NCBI GenBank assembly: GCA_014238425.1
Contig: JABABD010000009.1
Span: 248,001-312,000 of the forward strand
Length of the DNA stretch: 64,000 nucleotides
Reading direction: 5' to 3'
Source of the DNA: Flavobacteriaceae bacterium
GTDB lineage: Bacteria; Bacteroidota; Bacteroidia; Flavobacteriales; Flavobacteriaceae
The position numbers and the translations under genes were made by a program. The notes beneath the pieces were generated by a model. It saw only the letters and a list, made by a program, of their open reading frames with translations. It made no database searches and had not been told where the DNA came from. This document shows, in pieces, positions 42,758-52,083 of the stretch. Numbering within the stretch: the stretch's first letter is position 1; every line of letters starts with the position of its first letter.

Positions 42758-43274
42758 GTTGTTCTGTTTTTTGATTTAATAAATTGATGTGTTCTTGAAT
42801 ATCTTTAAGTAATTGTAGCCGTGTTTGAAGATTCTCGACTAAAGCCTCAATCACCAGAATATTTTTTGTATCCTTCTTAAATTCTGTCGACATCTCTTGA
42901 TAATCAATATTTAATTCTTCCAACTTCTTCTCGTAGCGCTTAACCAATTTTTCGTCGTCTGTAATAGTCAAGAAATTCTGCCATTCTTCATCTATGCTTG
43001 CTAAATACTTTTTTTCAACCTCTTTAATCTGAGTCTCAAGGTTGGTTTCCTCAACAATTTTCGGATTACTACCAGATCTGTTAATAGCAAAATAGCCTAC
43101 AGAAACAAAGAGTAATATCACCGCAGCTATTTTATACAGGTAGTTAAAATTAATTTTTGATTCTTTTTTTCTTTTCAAACGATTAAGCTTCTCTAAGAAT
43201 TCTTCACGATGATCTTGAGGTAATTCTTTTTTTGACTCATCTTGTTTAAATAAATCTCTAATATCCTGTTCCAT
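42738..43274 (-). CDS. Single-TM protein, probable anti-sigma factor (second locus)
   Basis: The 178-residue protein has a charged N-terminal cytoplasmic part of about 43 residues (MEQDIRDLFKQDESKKELPQ), one membrane helix (YLYKIAAVILLFVSVGYFAI) and a long coiled-coil-like C-terminal region outside the membrane. It overlaps the ECF sigma gene by 17 bases at its start and the exported beta-protein gene by 20 bases at its end. The order sigma, one-TM protein, exported proteins is the usual anti-sigma layout. No zinc motif is seen. Confidence 0.78.
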   Translation of the reverse strand: MEQDIRDLFKQDESKKELPQDHREEFLEKLNRLKRKKESKINFNYLYKIAAVILLFVSVGYFAINRSGSNPKIVEETNLETQIKEVEKKYLASIDEEWQNFLTITDDEKLVKRYEKKLEELNIDYQEMSTEFKKDTKNILVIEALVENLQTRLQLLKDIQEHINLLNQKTEQHETISI

Positions 43275-43803
43275 GTCGTTGTACTTTTAATAATTCTTGC
43301 AATTTTAATTTTCCTCGTCGCAAATGAGTTCTTGAGGTTTTAATAGGAATATCCAATATCTGAGATATCTCCTCATGATCATAGCCTTCCATCAAATACA
43401 GTTTTACTACTAGCTGATGTTTCTCTGACAGTTCATTAATAGCCGCTACAATCATGTCCTTTGTAATATTACTGTCGAAATACCAAGAAGCATCTTCAAT
43501 GATCTGCAAATTTGAATCTTCAAAAGGAATGGTTTCCAACTGTCTTTTCTTAAGGACGTCCATACATTGATTGATTATAATTCGCTTTAACCAAGCACCA
43601 AAGCTGTGTGTATTGGAATAACTCTCAATTTTTGTGAATGCCTTTAAAAAGCCCTCTTGCATAGCATCCTTTGCGTCCTCATTATTTAAATATCTGCAAG
43701 CCACATTGTACATAGCCTTACAATAGCTATCATATAATGCCATTTGAGCTCTAGGATCTCCTTTTTTACAAGCTTCTAATTCAACGGGTATTTTGTTTTG
43801 CAT
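43258..43803 (-). CDS. ECF RNA polymerase sigma factor (second locus)
   Basis: The 181-residue protein has region 2 (ARAQMALYDSYCKAMYNVACRYLNNEDAKDAMQEGFLKAF-like order, with FGAWLKRIIINQCMDVLKKR) and region 4 (LMEGYDHEEISQILDIPIKTSRTHLRRGKLKLQELL). It heads an operon of four overlapping or close genes running to 40940. Unlike the first sigma locus, no GTAAC/CGTC promoter is seen before it, so it is likely read from a different promoter. Its start is 131 bases from the divergent DUF885 gene. Confidence 0.94.
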   Translation of the reverse strand: MQNKIPVELEACKKGDPRAQMALYDSYCKAMYNVACRYLNNEDAKDAMQEGFLKAFTKIESYSNTHSFGAWLKRIIINQCMDVLKKRQLETIPFEDSNLQIIEDASWYFDSNITKDMIVAAINELSEKHQLVVKLYLMEGYDHEEISQILDIPIKTSRTHLRRGKLKLQELLKVQRHGTGY

Positions 43804-43934
43804 TACCTTTGGTTAGTCTTCAAAATTAAAAACGAGAGAAATTTATAAAGGTTTCAAATTTCTTTAAAAATCTTTATTATTTGTGTTTTAAAGAATCCCT
43901 ATCTTTATACTTTACACTAAAACATATTCAAAAG

Positions 43935-45728
43935 ATGAAGAATTTATTAAGTTTTCTATTAGTTTTATGTTTCGTTTTCTCTTGTAAAGATGAGGCAAAA
44001 ACTACTGTTACAGACACTTCAACCACAAAAAATGAAGCATTCATGACCTTACTCGATGATTATTATGAAGAAGGCTTAAAACTCAACCCACTTAGCGCAA
44101 CGTTTGCAGGAGACAATCGTTATAACGACCAATTACCCAATACACTCTCTGATGAGCACATCGCTAATACAAAAGCTTATTTTAATAAATTCAAAGGCTT
44201 GCTAAACGATCTTGATGACAGCAATTTTACTGAAAATGAAAAAATGACAAAAGCTATTCTAGAGTGGGAATGCGACATCAATCTAGAAGGTTTTAATTAT
44301 AGACAAGATTTACGTCCTATTGACCAAATGTGGTCTCCACATCTTATGATCGGCCAGTTAGCAAGTGGTGCAAGTGCTCAACCATTTAATACTGTTGAAG
44401 ATTATAACAATTGGCTAAAACGTTTGGATGGTTATACAGAATGGCTACATTCTGCTAAATCTAAAATGCAAGAAGGTATAAAATCAGGTCATGTATTACC
44501 AAAATCACTCATATTGAAAGTGATTCCTCAGTTGCGTGATGGCGCTATTGAAGACCTAGACAAACATCTTTTTTATACACCTATCAAGAATATGCCTGAT
44601 ACATTTTCAGATGAAGACAAACGCACATTAACTCAGGCGTATGCCATCAAACTCAAAAGCAAAATTATTCCAGCATATCGAGACTTAGATAATTTCATGA
44701 GTACAGAATACATGAAAGCAGGAAGAGCATCATCTGGTATTGATGCTTTACCAGATGGTAAAGCGTATTATAACTATATGATCAAGTTATTTACAACAAC
44801 AAACATGACCGCTGACAAAATCCATCAATTGGGATTAAGTGAAGTTGCTCGCATTCGATCAGAAATGGAAAAGGTGAAGGAACAAGTTGGTTTTAAAGGT
44901 GATTTAAAAGCTTTTTTTGATGATGTAAGAACCAATAAAAAACTCATGCCATATAAAGAACCTCAAGAGGTCATCGATAATTTCAATTCGATACATGAAC
45001 GTATGAAACCTCAGATCGAAAAGCTCTTTGGCAATAAACCAAAAACTGCTTTTGAAGTGAGACGTACTGAGGCCTTTCGTGAAAAATCAGCAAGTGCTGA
45101 GTATAATCCAGGAAGCAAGGATGGTACAAGACCAGGTATTTTTTATACGCCAATTCCAGATGCAACGACATACAACACACACCAAGACGAATCCTTGTTC
45201 TTACATGAGGCCATTCCAGGTCATCACTATCAAGTTTCATTGACACAAGAAAGTGATGAGTTACCGGAGTTCAGAAAAACACTATGGTATAGTGGTTATG
45301 GAGAAGGCTGGGCTTTATATTCTGAATCTTTAGGAAAAGAGCTTGGACTCTACACAGATCCGTATCAATATTTCGGTACGCTAGCTGCTGAAATGCATCG
45401 CGCAGTGCGTTTGGTGGTAGATACTGGTATGCACTCCAAAGGTTGGACGCGTGAGCAAGCAATAGACTATTCTTTAGATAATGAATCTGAAAGCGAAGCG
45501 GGTATTATTTCTGAAATAGAACGTTATATGGCCATGCCAGGACAAGCTTTGTCTTATAAAATTGGGCAATTGAAGATTCGTGAATTACGTACTAAAGCAG
45601 AGAAAACTTTAGGGGATAAATTTGATATCAGAGAGTTTCACGATCAAGTGCTAGAAACTGGCTGTGTACCGTTAGCATTGTTAGAAAATAAAATTGATAC
45701 TTGGATTCTGAGAACGCAAGGTGAATAA
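43935..45728 (+). CDS. DUF885 family lipoprotein, predicted metallopeptidase
   Basis: The ATG at 43935 is chosen since it opens a lipoprotein signal (LLSFLLVLCFVFSC); the in-frame codon at 43881 adds 18 residues. The 597-residue protein is a DUF885 member. It carries the zinc-protease motif HEAIPGHH in LFLHEAIPGHHYQVSL, the EGWALYSE segment with the downstream glutamate, and the C-terminal PGQALSYKIGQLKI block. The family is thought to be helical zinc peptidases or esterases. Proposed location: outer membrane or periplasm. The following gene lies six bases downstream, so the two are one operon. Confidence 0.9.
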   Translation: MKNLLSFLLVLCFVFSCKDEAKTTVTDTSTTKNEAFMTLLDDYYEEGLKLNPLSATFAGDNRYNDQLPNTLSDEHIANTKAYFNKFKGLLNDLDDSNFTENEKMTKAILEWECDINLEGFNYRQDLRPIDQMWSPHLMIGQLASGASAQPFNTVEDYNNWLKRLDGYTEWLHSAKSKMQEGIKSGHVLPKSLILKVIPQLRDGAIEDLDKHLFYTPIKNMPDTFSDEDKRTLTQAYAIKLKSKIIPAYRDLDNFMSTEYMKAGRASSGIDALPDGKAYYNYMIKLFTTTNMTADKIHQLGLSEVARIRSEMEKVKEQVGFKGDLKAFFDDVRTNKKLMPYKEPQEVIDNFNSIHERMKPQIEKLFGNKPKTAFEVRRTEAFREKSASAEYNPGSKDGTRPGIFYTPIPDATTYNTHQDESLFLHEAIPGHHYQVSLTQESDELPEFRKTLWYSGYGEGWALYSESLGKELGLYTDPYQYFGTLAAEMHRAVRLVVDTGMHSKGWTREQAIDYSLDNESESEAGIISEIERYMAMPGQALSYKIGQLKIRELRTKAEKTLGDKFDIREFHDQVLETGCVPLALLENKIDTWILRTQGE

Positions 45729-45734
45729 ACTTAT

Positions 45735-46709
45735 ATGATTAGAAAACATCTTGTTATTTTATGGATGTTTGGAGCATTTGCAAATGCCTTTACACAAACA
45801 TCCATTCTTAATTTAGACACTAAGGAACCTGTATCTTTTGCAACCGTATCTTTTGGTAACGGCAATGGAGTATTTGCTGATGACGAAGGCGTATTTAAGT
45901 TTACGAAAAAACTATATTCTGATATAGATTCGCTTTACATCTCCGCATTAGGGTTCCAAAAATTGGATATAACCACAAAAAATTTAGCAGACACTCTCTT
46001 TTTAATGCCTCATGAGGACCAACTGAATACAGTTATTATAACCTCCAGAAGAAAGTTCAAGAAAAAAAGAGTGGATGCTATTATACACAAAAATTACTAT
46101 AAGTGTTGGTTACCTACTATAGAATCTGAAATTGCCGTCTTTTTCCCCAATACAACCAAAAGACTCACGAAAATAGCATCTGTTAATTTGCCAATTAAAT
46201 TAGAAGCTTCAGACTGGAATAAACGCAAACGCTCTTCTACCAAAGTGAAATCTTTTTCGACGCTATTTTTACTGCATTTCTATGAGAATACTGATGGGTT
46301 TCCAGGAAAAACGCTAACATACGACCAAATTGTATTTAGAGTTACTGAAGCCAACAGCAATCTATTTGAATTGGACGTGACTGATTACGACATTTTCATT
46401 CCAGAAAATGGTGTATTTGTATCTATTCAAGTGTTGGGCTACACGGATAGAAATGGAAAATTACTACCCAACAAAAAATACCGAGAAGTAAAAACACCAA
46501 AGGGTTTAGTTAAAATCTCAACCACTTTCAGACCCCTATTGCCATTTACTGATCAGGTTCCTGAAAGTCGAACCTTTGTGAAGCGTATCTTCTTAAATGG
46601 CAACCAATGGATTAAATTTGAGAAAAAAAATATTGAAAATTCTAACCTTTTACGTACTGGACAGAACAATTACGGAATGGGACTAGGTTTGCAAGTTTAT
46701 AAAGAGTAA
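45735..46709 (+). CDS. Exported protein with carboxypeptidase-like regulatory domain
   Basis: The 324-residue protein has a signal peptide (LVILWMFGAFANAFTQ) and a CarboxypepD_reg-like beta-sandwich at about residues 22-95 (ILNLDTKEPVSFATVSFGN, SLYISALGFQKLDI). The rest is beta-rich without a recognised family. There is no TonB plug or barrel, so it is not a receptor. It is in an operon with the DUF885 protein. Role unknown. Confidence 0.8.
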   Translation: MIRKHLVILWMFGAFANAFTQTSILNLDTKEPVSFATVSFGNGNGVFADDEGVFKFTKKLYSDIDSLYISALGFQKLDITTKNLADTLFLMPHEDQLNTVIITSRRKFKKKRVDAIIHKNYYKCWLPTIESEIAVFFPNTTKRLTKIASVNLPIKLEASDWNKRKRSSTKVKSFSTLFLLHFYENTDGFPGKTLTYDQIVFRVTEANSNLFELDVTDYDIFIPENGVFVSIQVLGYTDRNGKLLPNKKYREVKTPKGLVKISTTFRPLLPFTDQVPESRTFVKRIFLNGNQWIKFEKKNIENSNLLRTGQNNYGMGLGLQVYKE

Positions 46710-46815
46710 TAAATTTTGCATTTAAGAAGAAATCAAATTACCTTGGAAGCAATCCATTCATCGCCATGATGGCGAAGTCATTTCTAAAAATTCTTGAAAC
46801 ATTAATTAGCCTCCA

Positions 46816-49800
46816 ATGAAAATAAAAAAAATACTGGTTGCCAACCGAGGGGAGATTGCCATTCGTGTACTACGAGCATGTACCGAGTTGAATATTGCAA
46901 CTGTTGCAATTTATACGTATGAAGATAGGTATTCCCAACATCGCAATAAGGCTGATGAATCTTATCAAATTGGTTATAACGACGAGCCTCTTAAACCTTA
47001 TTTAAATAGTGATGAAATTATTGGCCTAGCAAAATCAAAACACGTGGATGCGATTCATCCTGGTTATGGATTTCTATCTGAAAATTCTGAATTTGCTCGT
47101 AAATGTGCTGAAAACGATATTGTTTTCATAGGACCAGATCCAGAAGTCATGGATGCCTTGGGAGATAAAATCATGGCAAAGAAAATTGCTGTAAAATGCA
47201 AGGTTCCTATTATTGAAAGCAATAAAAAGAAACTTACCTCCCTAAAGGTCGCTTTATCTCAGGCTAAAACTATTGGTTATCCGTTAATGCTAAAAGCTGC
47301 TTCAGGTGGTGGTGGTAGAGGCATGCGTGTGGTTAGAAATAACGAAGACCTAGAAACAAGTTTTGATTCTGCTCGAAATGAAGCCGAGAATGCATTTGGT
47401 GATGACACCATGTTTTTGGAAAAATACGTCGAAAACCCTAAACATATCGAAGTGCAAATTGTCGCAGACAATCACGGCACTATAAGGCATTTGTTTGAAC
47501 GGGATTGTTCAGTACAACGTCGTCATCAAAAAGTTGTGGAAGTTGCTCCTTCATTTAATGTAGCAGAAGATGTAAAGCAAGATCTATATAGTTATGCTCT
47601 TGCCATAGCCAATGAAGTGAACTATAATAATATAGGTACGGTAGAATTCTTGGTTGATAAAGATAATAATGTCTTTTTCATTGAGGTAAATCCTAGAATC
47701 CAGGTAGAACATACGGTTACAGAAATGGTGACAGGAGTGGATCTTGTAAAAACTCAGATATTTGTTGCTGGTGGTTATAAACTATCAAGTAAACAAATAA
47801 AAATATATAGCCAAGAATCATTAGCTACTTATGGTTTCGCATTACAATGTAGACTAACAACTGAAGATCCTGAGAATAATTTCACGCCAGATTACGGAAC
47901 AGTCACAACCTATAGGAGTGCCTCAGGTATGGGAATCAGGCTTGATGCAGGAAGTATTTATCAAGGTTATAGTGTAAGTCCTTTTTTCGATTCGATGTTA
48001 GTAAAAGTCTCTGCTCACGGAAGAACACTAGATGGTGCGACACGAAAAATGGTTAGAGCGCTCAAAGAATTTAGAATTCGAGGCGTGCAAACCAACATTC
48101 ACTTTTTGCAAAATGTTATTCAACATAAAATTTTCAAAGAAGGAAAAGTTACAGTTAATTTCATTCAGAATACGCCTTCACTTTTCAAGATAAAACTACC
48201 ACAGGACCGTACATCTAAGGCTACAGCTTATTTAGCTGAAGTAATTGTAAACGGCAATCCTGATGTGAAATTCATTGATGACAAAAAAGAATTCAGAAAT
48301 CCCAAACCTCCTAATTTTAATTTAGCTGAAGAATATCCTAAAGGCACTAAAGATCTCTTAACAAAATTAGGTCCCGAAAAGTTTTGTGCTTGGCTTAAAA
48401 AAGAAAAGAAAATTCACTATACAGATACTACCATGCGCGATGCACATCAGTCTCTTCTAGCCACTCGTATGCGAACATATGATATGCTAAAAGTTGCTGA
48501 AGATTTTGCAAAGACACATCCAAATACTTTTAGCATGGAAGTTTGGGGCGGTGCTACCTTTGATGTCTGCTTGCGTTTTCTTCATGAAAGTCCTTGGACA
48601 CGTTTAAGAGAGCTGAGAAAAGCTGTTCCTAATATCTTGTTTCAAATGCTTTTGAGAGGGTCTAATGGTGTAGGCTATAAGGCATATCCGGATAATCTTA
48701 TCGAAAAATTTGTAGAGAAATCTTGGGAAAATGGAGTGGATATATTTAGGATATTTGATTCTCTTAATTGGGTGAAGGCCATGGAACCAAGCATCAATTA
48801 TGTTAGAAATAAAACTGGTGGCATCGCGGAAGCGGCAATTAGTTATACAGGAGATATTTTAGATGTCAATGAAACCAAGTACAATCTAAAATACTATACT
48901 CAACTTGCAAAAGATCTTGAAAATGCTGGAGCTCATATGATAGCCATAAAGGATATGGCCGGTTTGCTAAAACCTTATGCAGCAACAGAATTGGTGACAG
49001 CTCTTAAGGGTACTGTAAAATTACCCATACACTTACACACGCATGACACCTCATCACTACAAACAACTACGTACTTAAAGGCTATTGAAGCAGGTGTAGA
49101 TGTCGTGGATGTTGCTTTGGGCGGTTTGTCTGGTTTGACATCCCAGCCTAATTTCAATTCGGTAGTAGAGATGATGAAGTATCACAAAAGAGCTCATGAA
49201 TTTGAAATCAATAGCTTGAATAAGTTTTCAAATTTCTGGGAAGATACAAGAGAGTTATATTATCCATTTGAATCTGGCTTAAAAGCGGGAACTGCAGAAG
49301 TGTATCAACATGAAATTCCAGGTGGTCAATACTCCAATTTAAGGCCACAAGCCATAGCATTGGGACTTGGAGATAAATTTGACGACGTTAAGAAAATGTA
49401 TGCCGAAGTTAACGATATGTTTGGCAACCTGATCAAGGTAACACCTAGCTCTAAAGTTGTTGGTGATATGGCCATTTTTATGGTCACAAATAACCTCACA
49501 CCTCTTGACGTATTAGTGCGAGGCGATGAAATCTCATTTCCAGAATCAGTCATTAATTTCTTTATGGGCGATCTCGGACAACCCGTTGGAGGTTTTCCAC
49601 AAAAACTTCAGAAGATCATACTTAAAAATAAAAAACCTTATACCGATAGACCTAATGCTCATTTAAAATCAATAGATTTTAAGGAAGAATATGCAACGTT
49701 CAATAAAAAATTTCAAAAAGGATTTACAAGAGCCATAGAAATAGAAGATTTCCTTTCGTATACTTTATATCCAAAAGTATTTGAGGCTGCTCACGAAAAT

Positions 49801-50268
49801 TATAAACTTTATGGGAATTTGGCTTTAATTCCAACAACCAATTTCTTCTATGGAATGAAACTCGGTGAAGAAACCTTAATCGAACTAGAACCTGGCAAAA
49901 CTATAATCGTTAAATTACTATCAGTGAGTATTCCTAATGAAGAAGGTGTAAGAACTGTTTTCTTTAAAGTAAACGGAGAAAATAGAATCGTTGAAGTGTT
50001 TGACAAATCTTTAAACATCAAAAAAGTAGAGAATATAAAAATAGACCCCAGTATTTCTGAACAGATTGGCGCACCACTACAGGGTTCTCTATATAAAATT
50101 TTAGTAAAAAAGGGACAAGAGGTGAAGGAAAATGATCCATTATTTGTGATCGAAGCTATGAAAATGGAAACCACCGTAACCGCCTTTAAAAACGGAAAAG
50201 TAAAATCCATAACCCTACCTGAAGCTAGTATGGTCAAACAAGATGATTTAATCCTTACCATTGAATAA
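46816..50268 (+). CDS. pyc: Pyruvate carboxylase
   Basis: The 1150-residue single-chain enzyme makes oxaloacetate from pyruvate and bicarbonate using ATP and biotin. The biotin carboxylase part spans about residues 1-450 (ILVANRGEIAIRVLRAC, GYGFLSEN, ASGGGGRGMR, FIEVNPRIQVEHTVTE). The carboxyltransferase part is at about 535-1000 (TDTTMRDAHQSLLATRMRT, EVWGGATFDV, LHTHDTSS). The biotinyl domain is C-terminal with Lys1116 in EAMKMETTV. All catalytic regions are complete. Three small genes overlap each other downstream, beginning inside its last codons. Confidence 0.97.
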   Translation: MKIKKILVANRGEIAIRVLRACTELNIATVAIYTYEDRYSQHRNKADESYQIGYNDEPLKPYLNSDEIIGLAKSKHVDAIHPGYGFLSENSEFARKCAENDIVFIGPDPEVMDALGDKIMAKKIAVKCKVPIIESNKKKLTSLKVALSQAKTIGYPLMLKAASGGGGRGMRVVRNNEDLETSFDSARNEAENAFGDDTMFLEKYVENPKHIEVQIVADNHGTIRHLFERDCSVQRRHQKVVEVAPSFNVAEDVKQDLYSYALAIANEVNYNNIGTVEFLVDKDNNVFFIEVNPRIQVEHTVTEMVTGVDLVKTQIFVAGGYKLSSKQIKIYSQESLATYGFALQCRLTTEDPENNFTPDYGTVTTYRSASGMGIRLDAGSIYQGYSVSPFFDSMLVKVSAHGRTLDGATRKMVRALKEFRIRGVQTNIHFLQNVIQHKIFKEGKVTVNFIQNTPSLFKIKLPQDRTSKATAYLAEVIVNGNPDVKFIDDKKEFRNPKPPNFNLAEEYPKGTKDLLTKLGPEKFCAWLKKEKKIHYTDTTMRDAHQSLLATRMRTYDMLKVAEDFAKTHPNTFSMEVWGGATFDVCLRFLHESPWTRLRELRKAVPNILFQMLLRGSNGVGYKAYPDNLIEKFVEKSWENGVDIFRIFDSLNWVKAMEPSINYVRNKTGGIAEAAISYTGDILDVNETKYNLKYYTQLAKDLENAGAHMIAIKDMAGLLKPYAATELVTALKGTVKLPIHLHTHDTSSLQTTTYLKAIEAGVDVVDVALGGLSGLTSQPNFNSVVEMMKYHKRAHEFEINSLNKFSNFWEDTRELYYPFESGLKAGTAEVYQHEIPGGQYSNLRPQAIALGLGDKFDDVKKMYAEVNDMFGNLIKVTPSSKVVGDMAIFMVTNNLTPLDVLVRGDEISFPESVINFFMGDLGQPVGGFPQKLQKIILKNKKPYTDRPNAHLKSIDFKEEYATFNKKFQKGFTRAIEIEDFLSYTLYPKVFEAAHENYKLYGNLALIPTTNFFYGMKLGEETLIELEPGKTIIVKLLSVSIPNEEGVRTVFFKVNGENRIVEVFDKSLNIKKVENIKIDPSISEQIGAPLQGSLYKILVKKGQEVKENDPLFVIEAMKMETTVTAFKNGKVKSITLPEASMVKQDDLILTIE

Positions 50269-50761
50269 TTCAATTATAAAACATATTGTCGCGATTCTTG
50301 TGCTTCCTATAAGTGTGATAATAGTCATTCCGATAATACTAATCAAATCTTTTCAACATTCAGCTTTAATTGAAAATGTCAGTTGCTTAAAATATATAGG
50401 ATGTCTTTTTTTCTTACTAGGATTAATATTAATGACCAGTACCATTAGGCTGTTTTTCAAGATTGGCAAAGGCACGTTAGCACCTTGGAATCCAACCCAA
50501 AAATTAGTTATCCAAGGACCTTATAAATATTGTAGAAACCCTATGATAACTGGAGTATTAAGCATATTATTTGCTGAAGCTTTATGGTTCAATAATTCGA
50601 TTATTATGGTATGGATGCTACTGTTTTTTGTTATCAGCACGCTATATTTCTTTTATAAAGAAGAACCAGATTTACAAAAACGATTTGGTAGCGCTTATAC
50701 ACAGTACAAAAAGCATGTACCTCGTTGGATTCCTAAATTAAAGCCTTATACCCATGAATAA
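50261..50761 (+). CDS. Isoprenylcysteine/phospholipid methyltransferase-like membrane protein
   Basis: The frame opens with TTG at 50261, overlapping the pyruvate carboxylase stop. The 166-residue protein has four hydrophobic segments. The ICMT/PEMT-like block GPYKYCRNPMITGVLSILFAEAL and the C-terminal FYKEEPDLQKRFGSAYTQYKKHVPRWIP give the SAM- and substrate-binding elements usual in these integral-membrane methyltransferases. Its substrate cannot be told; lipid or small isoprenoid acceptors are possible. The following DoxX-like gene overlaps its end by eight bases. Confidence 0.82.
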   Translation: MNNSIIKHIVAILVLPISVIIVIPIILIKSFQHSALIENVSCLKYIGCLFFLLGLILMTSTIRLFFKIGKGTLAPWNPTQKLVIQGPYKYCRNPMITGVLSILFAEALWFNNSIIMVWMLLFFVISTLYFFYKEEPDLQKRFGSAYTQYKKHVPRWIPKLKPYTHE

Positions 50762-51113
50762 TCCTTGGCATCTTTATGTAATGACCTTAATATATATTCT
50801 TGCAGGTATTATGCATTTTATTAAGCCTAAAGCATATATGCGCATCATGCCTCGCTATTTATCTAATCATAAACAACTGGTTTATGCGAGTGGTGTCGTA
50901 GAAATAGCGTTAGGAATTGGTTTATGTTTCCCAGAAACTAAGACAGTATCTATCTATGGTATTATTGCCATGCTTGTGGTATTTTTGTTAGTGCATGTTT
51001 ATATGCTTACTGGAAAAAAAGCTTCTGCTGGTATCCCAAAATGGATTCTCATTCTCAGAATTCCATTACAATTTGTCTTAATGTATTGGGCTTGGTGGTA
51101 TGAATTACATTAA
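50754..51113 (+). CDS. DoxX-like membrane protein
   Basis: The 119-residue protein has four short membrane helices: one from residue 8 (YVMTLIYILAGIMHFI), then LVYASGVVEIALGIGLC, IYGIIAMLVVFLLVHVYML and the last near LRIPLQFVLMYWAWW. The MHFIKPKAYMRIMP segment is typical of the small DoxX-like family. Its start overlaps the methyltransferase gene by eight bases and its end overlaps the phosphoesterase ORF, so the group is co-transcribed after pyruvate carboxylase. Function unknown. Confidence 0.82.
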   Translation: MNNPWHLYVMTLIYILAGIMHFIKPKAYMRIMPRYLSNHKQLVYASGVVEIALGIGLCFPETKTVSIYGIIAMLVVFLLVHVYMLTGKKASAGIPKWILILRIPLQFVLMYWAWWYELH

Positions 51114-51123
51114 AAAACAATAT

Positions 51124-51951
51124 ATGAGAAAAAACACTATTATTCTTTTATTCATTTCAACTCTAGTTTTAAGTTGTGCACCAACATCAACTATCATTTC
51201 CTTTAATATTAGGTACAACAACCCAAACGATAAAGAAAATAGTTGGGACAACCGAAAGCAAGAAGTTATTCGTTTTATTGAAAATTACAATCCTGACTTT
51301 TTAGGAGTTCAGGAGGCTGTAAAAAGTCAAGTCAATATGCTAGACAAATCCTTACCAAAATATCAATACATTGGTATTGGGAGAGATGATGGCAGCTCTA
51401 AAGGTGAACACACTGCTATTTTTTATGACACCACAAAATTCAAGCTTATAGACAGCCAGTCATTTTGGCTTTCAAAAACACCAAATAAAGTTTCTGTGGG
51501 TTGGGATGCCGCTTTAAGTAGGATATGTACTTATGGGGCTTTCAAACGTTTAAGGAGTAAAGACACTATACATATATTCAATACCCATTTTGATCACAGA
51601 GGACGGGTTTCAAGAGAGAAAGCTGCTGAGTTAATTATCAATAAAATTAACGCCTTGAATCTATGGAAAAAAAGCATTGTATTTATGGGAGACTTAAATA
51701 GCATGCCTTCAGACAAAACCATTAAAACTCTTAACGCTGTTTTGGATGATGGTATTGAAGTTTCGAAAACACCATTACAAGGACCTCAAGGTACTTTTAA
51801 TAGGTTTAACAAGAATTTTAAACCCTATAGACGTATTGACTATATTTTTACAAAAAATTTAAAAGTTTTAAACTATAAGCATTTAACAGATAAACGTGAC
51901 AATGATTTATGGCTATCAGATCATTTGCCTATCTTAATTGAAATTAAATAA
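51124..51951 (+). CDS. Lipoprotein endonuclease/exonuclease/phosphatase
   Basis: The ATG at 51124 opens a lipoprotein signal (LLFISTLVLSC); an in-frame ATG at 51100, inside the previous gene, is the alternative. The 275-residue protein is an EEP-fold hydrolase with the motif series ISFNIRYNN, LGVQEAV, ICTYGAFKR, IFNTHFDHRGRVSR, VFMGDLNSMP, RIDYIFT and SDHLPILIEI. All active-site residues are present. Lipoprotein members are often sphingomyelinase/nuclease-like enzymes acting outside the cell; which one cannot be said. Confidence 0.88.
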   Translation: MRKNTIILLFISTLVLSCAPTSTIISFNIRYNNPNDKENSWDNRKQEVIRFIENYNPDFLGVQEAVKSQVNMLDKSLPKYQYIGIGRDDGSSKGEHTAIFYDTTKFKLIDSQSFWLSKTPNKVSVGWDAALSRICTYGAFKRLRSKDTIHIFNTHFDHRGRVSREKAAELIINKINALNLWKKSIVFMGDLNSMPSDKTIKTLNAVLDDGIEVSKTPLQGPQGTFNRFNKNFKPYRRIDYIFTKNLKVLNYKHLTDKRDNDLWLSDHLPILIEIK

Positions 51952-52083
51952 GGTAACCCACTACAATAAATCTTAGAAGTACTTTAATCAAAAATTAAAG
52001 TGTTTTTCTTTCAAAACCTCCATATCTAGTAATAAATCAATTTATCATTATATTAGTCATACTAACCAACCCGATCAATAACA

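Noticed and set aside
43804-43934. A GTAAC/CGTC promoter for the second ECF sigma gene
   Set aside because: Neither box is present in the gap in the required orientation and spacing.
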